DNA from: CAZBZG01 sp964496245
Lineage (GTDB): Bacteria > Planctomycetota > SZUA-567
Length of the DNA: 12,040 nucleotides
Reading direction: 5' to 3'
NCBI GenBank assembly: GCA_964496245.1
Contig: CAZBZG010000131.1
Span: 1-12,040 of the forward strand
This document shows, in pieces, positions 6,846-12,040 of this stretch (within the stretch, counting starts at the first letter, position 1; every line of letters starts with the position of its first letter). The position numbers and the translations under genes are program-made. Under the pieces are notes generated by a model, which had not been told where the DNA came from, searched no databases, and saw nothing but the letters and a program-made list of their open reading frames with translations.

Positions 6846-6885
6846 GGCGTGGTCCAATTCCGGGTAACACTCGGTGAGAGCGGTT

Positions 6886-6955
6886 TGTAGCACAGGCACT
6901 CCTGCCTGTGCAGCGCCTCAGGGAATCCGCCCCAGGCAAGAGTGCCTGGGCTACA
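6886..6955 (+). repeat. 70-bp palindromic element, copy 1
   Basis: The element begins TGTAGCACAGGCACTC and ends with the reverse complement of TGTAGCCCAGGCACTC. The two 23-base ends (6886-6908, 6933-6955) differ at two positions. Each end is itself a hairpin: GCACAGGCA-CTCC-TGCCTGTGC (6890-6911) and CCCAGGCA-AGAG-TGCCTGGG (6931-6950). A second copy of exactly the same length lies at 11894-11963 in the opposite orientation. It resembles REP/BIME or MITE-like short elements, which have no genes of their own. Confidence 0.75.
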
Positions 6956-7006
6956 TACTGCTCCGTGTGCCATGTGTGACCCGGATCCGCGTGTTCTTGA
7001 ACCAGG

Positions 7007-7030
7007 CCCGATCCCGATCCCGATCCCGAC
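7007..7030. repeat. ATCCCG hexamer array, inverted relative to the array at 6790
   Basis: Three perfect ATCCCG units (7011-7028) plus partial units at both ends. The reverse complement is CGGGAT, so this array faces the ATCGGG-type array at 6790-6819, and the pair brackets the 70-bp element. Confidence 0.65.
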
Positions 7031-7035
7031 AAGAG

Positions 7036-7067
7036 GGGTGGCGCAGGCGTGAACGGCTGCGCCACCC
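7036..7067 (+). other. 11-bp perfect hairpin upstream of pyrR
   Basis: GGGTGGCGCAG (7036-7046) pairs perfectly with CTGCGCCACCC (7057-7067) across a 10-base loop. It ends 53 bases before the pyrR -35 box and has no T-run. It may end transcription arriving from upstream or be part of the repeat block. Confidence 0.45.
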
Positions 7068-7103
7068 ACCAGAGTGGATGCGGTCGCCGGGGGTCGTGGC
7101 CGG

Positions 7104-7126
7104 GTGTCAACGTTTCCCGTTGACAC
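7104..7126 (+). promoter_or_regulatory. Perfect 9-bp dyad (operator-like) over the pyrR -35 box
   Basis: GTGTCAACG (7104-7112), a 5-base centre and CGTTGACAC (7118-7126) form a perfect inverted repeat. The right arm contains the TTGACA -35 hexamer, so a dimeric protein bound here would block RNA polymerase. The regulator is unknown. Confidence 0.5.
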
Positions 7127-7148
7127 GGCTGGTGCCGAGCGGTAGGCT
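7120..7148 (+). promoter_or_regulatory. Sigma70-type promoter of the pyrRBC cluster
   Basis: TTGACA (7120-7125), a 17-base spacer and TAGGCT (7143-7148) form a sigma70-like promoter. The transcription start is expected near 7155, giving a leader of about 20 bases that contains only the ribosome site. Confidence 0.65.
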
Positions 7149-7175
7149 ACGCCTCGGAGAAGAGGGAGCGGCGGC

Positions 7176-7724
7176 ATGCCCACCAAGCTCTACGACGCGG
7201 ACTGGGTGAGCGAGACCGTCGGGCGCCTGGCGGACGAGATCCATGCCAACCGCGCGCCCGGCCGGGGCCGGGCCCTCGTGGGCCTGCCCACGCGCGGCTC
7301 GGTGCTGGCCGCGCGCCTGGGCGCTGCGCTCGAGGAGGCGGGCAGCTCCGTGCAGGTGGGCGCGCTCGACCCCACCATGCACCGGGACGACCTGCATACG
7401 GGCAGCGGGCTCAAGCCCCTGCAGGGCTCAAACCTGACGTTCGATATCAACGATCTGACCGTGATCCTGGTGGATGACGTGCTCTATACCGGGCGGACCA
7501 TCCGCGCGGCCATGGACGCGCTCTTCAGCTACGGCCGGCCCGCGTGCGTGCGGCTGTGCGTGATGCTCGACCGGGGCGGGCGGGAGCTGCCCGTGCAGCC
7601 CGACTTCAGCGGCGCGCACGTGGACGTGCCCGCGGGCGCGTACGTGCGCCTCAAGCTGTCGGAGGTGGACGCGCCCGGAGACGCGGTGTACGTGGTGGGC
7701 GCGGGCGAGGAGGAGCCGGCATGA
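7176..7724 (+). CDS. pyrR: PyrR: pyrimidine operon regulator / uracil phosphoribosyltransferase
   Basis: This 182-residue member of the type I phosphoribosyltransferase family has the usual PyrR length. The PRPP loop VILVDDVLYTGRT (residues 96-108, acidic pair Asp100-Asp101) is intact. The PyrR-specific stretches GALDPTMHRDDLHT (62-75) and LDRGGRELPVQPDFSG are also present. PyrR makes UMP from uracil and PRPP and, in many bacteria, binds pyr mRNA leaders in response to UMP to cause attenuation. GGGAG lies 7 bases before ATG 7176. The stop overlaps the pyrB start (ATGA at 7721-7724), so the two are translationally coupled. The predicted leader here is too short for a classical PyrR attenuator, so whether this PyrR regulates at all is open. 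Confidence 0.95.
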   Translation: MPTKLYDADWVSETVGRLADEIHANRAPGRGRALVGLPTRGSVLAARLGAALEEAGSSVQVGALDPTMHRDDLHTGSGLKPLQGSNLTFDINDLTVILVDDVLYTGRTIRAAMDALFSYGRPACVRLCVMLDRGGRELPVQPDFSGAHVDVPAGAYVRLKLSEVDAPGDAVYVVGAGEEEPA

Positions 7725-8647
7725 AGTGGGGGCGCAAGCACCTCCTGGGATTGGAGGAATTGTCGGCCGAAGAGATCACGCACATCTTCGAGACCGCCGA
7801 CACCTTCAAGGAGGTGTCCACCCGCTCCATCAAAAAGGTGCCGGCCCTCCAGGGCCGCACCGTGGTCAACATGTTCTACGAGGCCTCGACCCGGACGAAC
7901 CTGTCCTTCCAGCTCGCCGCGCGGCGCCTGTCGGCCGACACGCTCAGCTTCTCCAAGTCCGGCACATCGGTCTCCAAGGGCGAGACCCTGGTGGACACGG
8001 CCAAGAACATCGAGGCCATGGGCGTGGATGTCATGGTGCTGCGCCACCCGGCTGCGGGCGCCCCGCGCCTGCTGGCGGAGAACGTGGGCTGCAGCGTGGT
8101 CAACGCCGGCGACGGCCAGCACGAGCACCCGACCCAGGCATTGCTCGACCTCTACACCATCCGCGAGGTCAAGGGCGGCTTCGAGGGCCTGACCGTGGGG
8201 ATCGTGGGCGACATCGCGCACAGCCGCGTAGCGCGCAGCAACATCTGGGGCCTGACCAAGCTGGGGGCGCGCGTGCTGGTCGTGGGCCCTGCCACGCTCC
8301 TGCCGCGCGACATGGAGTGCATGGGCGTGGAGCGATGCACGGACATGGACCGGGCCGTGGCCACGTGCGACGTGCTCAACATGCTGCGGATCCAGTTCGA
8401 ACGGCAGAGCGGATACGCGCCGTTCCCGAGCATCCGCGAGTACATCCAGCTCTTCGGCCTGACCCGGGAACGGCTCAAGCACTGCAAGCCGGATCTGACG
8501 ATCATGCACCCCGGTCCCGTCAACCGGGGCATCGAGCTCGCGCCCGAGATCGCGGACGGCCCGCGGAGCGTAATCCTCCGCCAGGTGGCCAACGGCCTGG
8601 CCGTGCGCATGGCCGTGCTGTTCCTCGTGGCCCGGGTGGAGGAGTGA
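7721..8647 (+). CDS. pyrB: Aspartate carbamoyltransferase, catalytic subunit
   Basis: This 308-residue enzyme of the expected length joins carbamoyl phosphate and aspartate to carbamoyl aspartate, step 2 of UMP synthesis. Carbamoyl phosphate motif FYEASTRT is at residues 52-59 (Ser56, Thr57, Arg58, Thr59). SVSKGET carries the active-site Lys86 of the mobile loop, HPTQALLD is at 136-143, GDIAHSRVARSN at 163-174, and HPGPVNRG at 263-270. All are catalytic motifs of the family. The residue after STRT is Asn60, where Arg is common. ATG 7721 overlaps the pyrR stop and follows a GAGGAGGAG ribosome site. No regulatory subunit gene (pyrI) is nearby. A longer in-frame extension upstream would lie inside pyrR and is not used. 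Confidence 0.96.
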   Translation: MKWGRKHLLGLEELSAEEITHIFETADTFKEVSTRSIKKVPALQGRTVVNMFYEASTRTNLSFQLAARRLSADTLSFSKSGTSVSKGETLVDTAKNIEAMGVDVMVLRHPAAGAPRLLAENVGCSVVNAGDGQHEHPTQALLDLYTIREVKGGFEGLTVGIVGDIAHSRVARSNIWGLTKLGARVLVVGPATLLPRDMECMGVERCTDMDRAVATCDVLNMLRIQFERQSGYAPFPSIREYIQLFGLTRERLKHCKPDLTIMHPGPVNRGIELAPEIADGPRSVILRQVANGLAVRMAVLFLVARVEE

Positions 8648-8667
8648 GGCGGGGTTGCCAAGAGGAT

Positions 8668-8803
8668 GCGTTGCAGACGCAGCGAAGCGCGTCCCTCCGA
8701 AGAACGGTCGCTGCTAAGCGCGGCAGGTGTTCGGAGGGTCCGGCTCCTGCCGGACCGCCGCGCGCGTGAAGCGTTGCAGACGCAGAGGAGCGCGTGCCTT
8801 TGA
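8668..8803. repeat. Paired 33-bp repeats and hairpin between pyrB and pyrC
   Basis: GCGTTGCAGACGCAG occurs at 8668-8682 and 8771-8785 as an exact direct repeat, and similarity extends to about 33 bases (to 8700 and 8803). Between them is a perfect 8-bp hairpin, GGTCCGGC-TCCT-GCCGGACC (8737-8756). CGTGAAGCGTTGCA before the second repeat also occurs inside the 70-bp element at 11894-11963. These look like related REP-type palindromes inserted in the 209-base gap of the pyr cluster. Confidence 0.6.
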
Positions 8804-8856
8804 CGGCAGACACGACATTGCGTGCCCATACGCGTTGACCCCAGAGGAATCCAACC

Positions 8857-10149
8857 ATGCCCGACCTGTTGATCCGAGGCGGCCGCGTGCTCGATCCGTC
8901 GCAGGACCTCGACGGGCTGGCGGACGTGCTCATCCGCGCAGGCAAGGTGGTGGCCGTGGGGGAGCCGGCCGCCCTCCGCCAGCAGGCGGGCGCGGACGCT
9001 GAGCTGCTCGACGCGGCCGGGTGCGTGGTCACGCCCGGCCTGATCGACATGCACGTCCACCTGCGCGAGCCCGGCATGGAGGAGGAAGAGACCATTGCCT
9101 CGGGCGCGGCTGCGGCTGTGGCGGGCGGATTCACCAGTGTCGCGTGCATGCCCAACACCGAGCCGGCCCTGGATTCGGAATCGGCCATGAGCTTCGTCTG
9201 TCAGGAAGCTGTGCGCGCCGGGCTGGCCCGGGTCTTTCCCGTGGGGTCGGTGACCGCCGGCCGGGCGGGCGCGGAACTGGCCGAGATGGGCCAGATGGCG
9301 CGGGGCGGGGCGGTGGCCTTCAGCGACGACGGCCATTCCGTGCCCACGGCCGGGCTGCTCTGCCGGGCGCTGAGCTACGCGTCCATGCTGGGAAGGCCCA
9401 TCCTGGAACACTGCGAAGACCTGTCGCTCGCGGGCGAGGGCGTGATGAACGAGGGGCCGGTCTCCACCGTGCTGGGCCTGCCGGGGATCCCGGCCGAGGC
9501 CGAGGAGATCGTGGTGGCCCGGGATCTGGCCCTGGCCAAGCTCACGGGCGCGCGGCTGCACGTGCAGCACGTGTCCACAGCCGGCAGCGTGGAGCTCATC
9601 CGGCGGGCCAAGGAGCAGGGCATTGCGGTGACAGCCGAGGTCACGCCGCATCACCTGGTGCTGACCGACGAAGCGGTCAGGAGCTACCACCCGGATGTGA
9701 AGGTAAACCCTCCGCTGAGAACAAAATCCGATGTTCGCGCTTGCGTGGCTGGACTGCGGGATGGTATCATCGACGCAATCGCCTCGGACCATGCGCCCCA
9801 TCTGGCCGAGGAGAAAGAGGTCGAATTCAGCGCCGCGCCCTGCGGTGTGATCGGCCTGGAGACGAGCCTGGGGGTGGTGCTGACCGAGCTCGTTGCGGGC
9901 GGCGATATTTCGCTCGAACGCGTGGTGCGTGCCATGACCGAGGCACCGGCCGGGATTCTGGGGCTGGGCCGCGGCAGTCTGCAGCCGGGCCAGCCCGGCG
10001 ACGTCACGGTGATCGACCTGGAACGGGCGTGGGAGGTGGATCCCGCTTCGTTCCGTTCCAAATCGAGGAACTGCCCGTTCCGCGGCCGGCGCCTGCGTGG
10101 CGCAGCGGTCGCGACTGTGGTCGAGGGGGAGGTGAAGTACCGGGCCTAG
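8857..10149 (+). CDS. pyrC: Dihydroorotase, class I (PyrC)
   Basis: This 430-residue amidohydrolase closes carbamoyl aspartate to dihydroorotate, step 3 of UMP synthesis. The family's metal and substrate motifs are all present. DMHVHLREPG holds zinc ligands His66 and His68 and substrate-binding Arg70. FSDDG is at 155-159, EHCED holds His185, HVQHVSTAG holds His238, TPHHL is at 263-267, and IASDHAPH holds catalytic Asp311. Length and motifs fit the class I enzymes that accompany a PyrB without its own regulatory subunit. The ribosome site AGAGGAA lies about 8 bases before ATG 8857. It follows pyrB in the same direction but after 209 bases filled with palindromic repeats, so it may be read through from pyrRB or have its own weak promoter; I see no clear one. 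Confidence 0.96.
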   Translation: MPDLLIRGGRVLDPSQDLDGLADVLIRAGKVVAVGEPAALRQQAGADAELLDAAGCVVTPGLIDMHVHLREPGMEEEETIASGAAAAVAGGFTSVACMPNTEPALDSESAMSFVCQEAVRAGLARVFPVGSVTAGRAGAELAEMGQMARGGAVAFSDDGHSVPTAGLLCRALSYASMLGRPILEHCEDLSLAGEGVMNEGPVSTVLGLPGIPAEAEEIVVARDLALAKLTGARLHVQHVSTAGSVELIRRAKEQGIAVTAEVTPHHLVLTDEAVRSYHPDVKVNPPLRTKSDVRACVAGLRDGIIDAIASDHAPHLAEEKEVEFSAAPCGVIGLETSLGVVLTELVAGGDISLERVVRAMTEAPAGILGLGRGSLQPGQPGDVTVIDLERAWEVDPASFRSKSRNCPFRGRRLRGAAVATVVEGEVKYRA

Positions 10150-10297
10150 AACCGGCGCGTGCATCTGCGGCTGCGGACCATCCCTGCTTTTCCAGCCTCG
10201 CGAAGATGCGCAGCTGTCGGCCGGACAGGGCTTATGCGCCCGTCGGCGATTCGTTCGCCAGCCCGCAATGCCCCGGAACGCCCCGGAAAGAGAGCGC

Positions 10298-11863
10298 ATG
10301 CGCAAGATTCCTGTCGCCAGCCTGAAGCCCCTGGGGGCGGTTCCCGCGACCCTTCTCCATCCCTCGGGCGTGCCGCTCTTCCAGCCCGGCGAGAAGCTGA
10401 CCTCAGAGGGGATCGACCTGCTCCGCGAGGCCCAGGCCGATATGGTGTACTTCGTGGATCCGCACGAACGCGTGGACGAAGCCCGGATGCGCCTCACCCA
10501 CATCCCCATGGAGGTTTCCAAGCTCAATCCAGGGGATACGCTCTCCCGCACGGTCCACGACAACCAGGGCCGCCTGCTCCTGGAGGCCGGGGCTGCGATC
10601 CCCAAGAACTTCGGCGCCTCGCTCGAGCGGCGCGGCATCAAGACGATCTACTTCCAGCGGCCCGAATCCGAACTCAAGACCAAAGCCGGCCGAAAGGCGC
10701 GGGCCCGGATCGAGATGCTGCTGGCGGGCAAGCCCGAGAAGCAGGAGGTCGTGGATCCCAAGACGCTGGAAGACATCCAGCAGATCGAGCTGGAGGAAGC
10801 CGAGGCTGACGACCTCGACGCCCGGACATTCGAGAAGAAGCTCGACAAGCTCGGAGCCATCGACTACACGCCCACCGGCGAAGCCTTTGCCGACCAGGTG
10901 CGCGACACCCGCAAAACAGCGCCCGCGTCCGCGGCCGAGAAGAAGAGCTTCTTGTACGCGGCCGGGGAGAGCTTGGACGACATCCGCACCATCTTCAAGA
11001 ACCTGCAGAACGGAAACCCCACGAGCACGCTGCCCACGATCGACCGGGTCGCGAGCCGTGTCTTGGGCGGGATGATCCAGAATCGCGAACTCCTGATGCT
11101 CTGCGGCACGCGTCCGCGCGAGGGCGACTACCTGGCGGCCCATTCCCTGGCCATGGCCGTGGTGTCGGTGAACGTGGGTACCACCATGGGATTCAACGCC
11201 GCGCAGATCAAGTCGCTCGCCTATGGCGCGATTCTGGCCGACGTGGGGCTGCTGCGGATCCCGCCGAACATCCTCGACAAGACCGGCCACCTCACGCCGC
11301 GCGAGCACGCGGAGATCCGGCGCCACCCGGCCTACGGCCTGGATCTCCTCCAGAACGTGCGGCGGATTCCGATCGAGGTGCCCTACATCGTCTACCAGAG
11401 CCACGAGCGCGCCAACGGTACGGGCTATCCCTGCGGCAAGAAGGACGTGGTCATCCATCCGTTCGCCAAGATCGTGTCCGTGGCCGACATCTACTCCTCG
11501 GTCTGCGCCGAGCGGCCCTACCGCGGCGCCAGGACGCCCTACGAGGCGGTGGAGGCGGTGGTGCTCATGTGCGGGAAGCGCGAGCTCAACGCCAAGGTGG
11601 TGCGCAGCTTCCTGGCCTGCAACGCCATGTTCCCCGTGGCCTCGTTCGTGCGGCTATCGGACGGGCGGGTCGGCCGCGTTGTGGCGAGCAACCCCGAGGA
11701 CTACATGAAGCCCGTGGTGGCTGTGATCGCGGATGCAGAGAACCGGTTCCTGCCCGCTCCGGAGCGGGTCGACCTGCTGGCCGACGACGGTCTCTCGGTG
11801 AAGGAGGCCCTCGGCCCCGCGGACATGCCGTTCCCCGTGCAAGACGCGATGATCGGGTTCTGA
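10298..11863 (+). CDS. HD-GYP-like protein with altered HD motif and duplicated N-terminal module
   Basis: HD-GYP proteins are c-di-GMP phosphodiesterases. The C-terminal domain (about residues 275-440) is clearly of this family: His282 in AAHSLAM, LDKTGHLTPREHAEIRRHPAYG with His343, SHERANGTGYP (His369; GYP 376-378), and VADIYSSVCAERPYR. But the HD position reads ILADVG (Ala314-Asp315) instead of the usual LHD-IG, and the His before His369 is Ser368, so metal binding is probably impaired. A short module is repeated at the N-terminus (residues 4-53 and 70-120; pattern IP..LKPG....G..L...G..L....I..L...GI..VYF). It is followed by a charged linker (121-210). The C-terminal FVRLSDGRVGRVV segment is common downstream of HD-GYP domains. 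No membrane segment is seen, so it is likely cytoplasmic. ATG 10298 follows GGAAAGAGAG; an in-frame ATG at 10268 lacks a ribosome site. No promoter of the type found elsewhere in the window is seen in the 148 bases after pyrC. Confidence 0.88.
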   Translation: MRKIPVASLKPLGAVPATLLHPSGVPLFQPGEKLTSEGIDLLREAQADMVYFVDPHERVDEARMRLTHIPMEVSKLNPGDTLSRTVHDNQGRLLLEAGAAIPKNFGASLERRGIKTIYFQRPESELKTKAGRKARARIEMLLAGKPEKQEVVDPKTLEDIQQIELEEAEADDLDARTFEKKLDKLGAIDYTPTGEAFADQVRDTRKTAPASAAEKKSFLYAAGESLDDIRTIFKNLQNGNPTSTLPTIDRVASRVLGGMIQNRELLMLCGTRPREGDYLAAHSLAMAVVSVNVGTTMGFNAAQIKSLAYGAILADVGLLRIPPNILDKTGHLTPREHAEIRRHPAYGLDLLQNVRRIPIEVPYIVYQSHERANGTGYPCGKKDVVIHPFAKIVSVADIYSSVCAERPYRGARTPYEAVEAVVLMCGKRELNAKVVRSFLACNAMFPVASFVRLSDGRVGRVVASNPEDYMKPVVAVIADAENRFLPAPERVDLLADDGLSVKEALGPADMPFPVQDAMIGF

Positions 11864-11893
11864 GCGGCCCGGGGGCGGCGGCGCAAAGCAGAA

Positions 11894-11963
11894 TGTAGCC
11901 CAGGCACGCTTGCCTGGGGCGGCACACGTGAAGCGTTGCACAGGCAGGAGTGCCTGTGCTACA
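11894..11963 (-). repeat. 70-bp palindromic element, copy 2
   Basis: This is the same element as at 6886-6955 in reverse orientation, aligning without gaps over 70 bases. The hairpins are CCCAGGCA-CGCT-TGCCTGGG (11899-11918) and GCACAGGCA-GGAG-TGCCTGTGC (11938-11959), with outer ends TGTAGC and GCTACA. GTGTTACCC follows 15 bases beyond the end (11979-11987), and its reverse complement lies exactly 15 bases outside copy 1 (6862-6870). Copy 2 begins 30 bases after the stop of the HD-GYP-like gene. Confidence 0.75.
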
Positions 11964-12008
11964 AACTGCGCCGTTCAGGTGTTACCCAGACCTGAACCAG
12001 GCCAGATG

Positions 12009-12035
12009 TTCTTCGTGCTCTTCGAGATCTTCGTG
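12009..12035. repeat. 9-bp imperfect tandem repeat at the window edge
   Basis: TTCTTCGTG, CTCTTCGAG and ATCTTCGTG follow one another at 12009-12035 and may continue past the window. The CTTCGTG..CTTCGTGG pattern looks like a dispersed intergenic repeat rather than coding sequence. It is too short and too close to the edge to define. Confidence 0.4.
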
Positions 12036-12040
12036 GTGGA

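Noticed and set aside
6790..7030. The repeat block as a CRISPR array
   Set aside because: The units are palindromes and hexamers without regular spacers, and no cas gene is present.
7066..7077. CCAC-CAGA-GTGG mini-hairpin as a possible PyrR RNA-binding loop
   Set aside because: It resembles the CAGAG core only loosely, lies upstream of the predicted transcription start and lacks the longer conserved stem.
8800..8828. TTGACG before pyrC as a -35 box
   Set aside because: At 17 bases spacing the -10 position reads TGCCCA, a poor match unlike the other promoters in this window.
10236..10259. Small GC-rich hairpins (for example GGCGA-TTCGT-TCGCC) between pyrC and the HD-GYP-like gene as a terminator or c-di-GMP riboswitch
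   Set aside because: The stems are short, there is no T-run, and none of the conserved c-di-GMP riboswitch blocks are visible.
8152..10641. An 829-residue open frame on the minus strand
   Set aside because: It lies opposite pyrB, pyrC and the HD-GYP-like gene, whose motifs are unmistakable; its protein is Arg/Ser/Pro-rich shadow sequence.

Overview
The window is high-GC bacterial chromosome, with two groups of genes pointing away from a shared intergenic region at about 5205-5630. The gene content fits a metagenome-type bacterium of the PVC superphylum (Planctomycetota, Lentisphaerota and relatives) or a neighbouring lineage. The hints are a reduced MnmE-like GTPase, an HD-GYP-type protein with PilZ-free N-terminal modules, and palindromic intergenic repeats of the 'caggcactcctgcctg' kind. 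This placement is an inference from style, not a measured result.

Left half (minus strand, 5204 down to beyond base 1): one compact Tad/Flp (type IVc) pilus operon. In transcription order it holds a 58-residue minimal prepilin-like protein (5204-5028), two Flp pilin paralogues (5008-4775 and 4676-4446), a CpaA/TadV prepilin peptidase (4425-3784), a TadE-like minor pilin (3730-2987), and a very large TadG-like protein. The last is open for 961 codons and leaves the window at base 1 without a stop. The peptidase would process the three pilins and TadE, and the TadG-like protein is probably a membrane-anchored surface or pilus-associated component. The ATPase (TadA), the platform proteins (TadB/C) and the secretin (RcpA/CpaC) are not in the window.

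Right half (plus strand): an MnmE/TrmE-like GTPase (5631-6749) that lacks the family's C-terminal Cys motif and appears to have a leaderless transcript. A repeat-rich intergenic block follows (6750-7103), then a pyrimidine cluster pyrR-pyrB-pyrC (7176-10149), and an HD-GYP-like protein whose HD motif reads Ala-Asp (10298-11863). PyrR would sense uridine nucleotides, PyrB makes carbamoyl aspartate and PyrC cyclises it to dihydroorotate, which are steps 2 and 3 of de novo UMP synthesis.

Regulation: three start regions carry good sigma70-like promoters with the same form, TTGAC(A/T)-16/17-TAG(A/G)CT, each placed 7-27 bases before a start codon. The pyrR promoter overlaps a perfect 9-bp dyad that looks like an operator. 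Intergenic regions hold a 70-bp element with 23-bp near-perfect terminal inverted repeats (two copies, opposite orientations), hexamer ATCGGG arrays, and related hairpins between pyrB and pyrC. I see no CRISPR array, rRNA, tRNA, transposase or phage gene, and no wholly new system. The most unusual items are the giant TadG-like protein with an EF-hand-like loop and Cys pairs, the reduced leaderless MnmE homologue, the His-less HD-GYP protein, and the 70-bp element.
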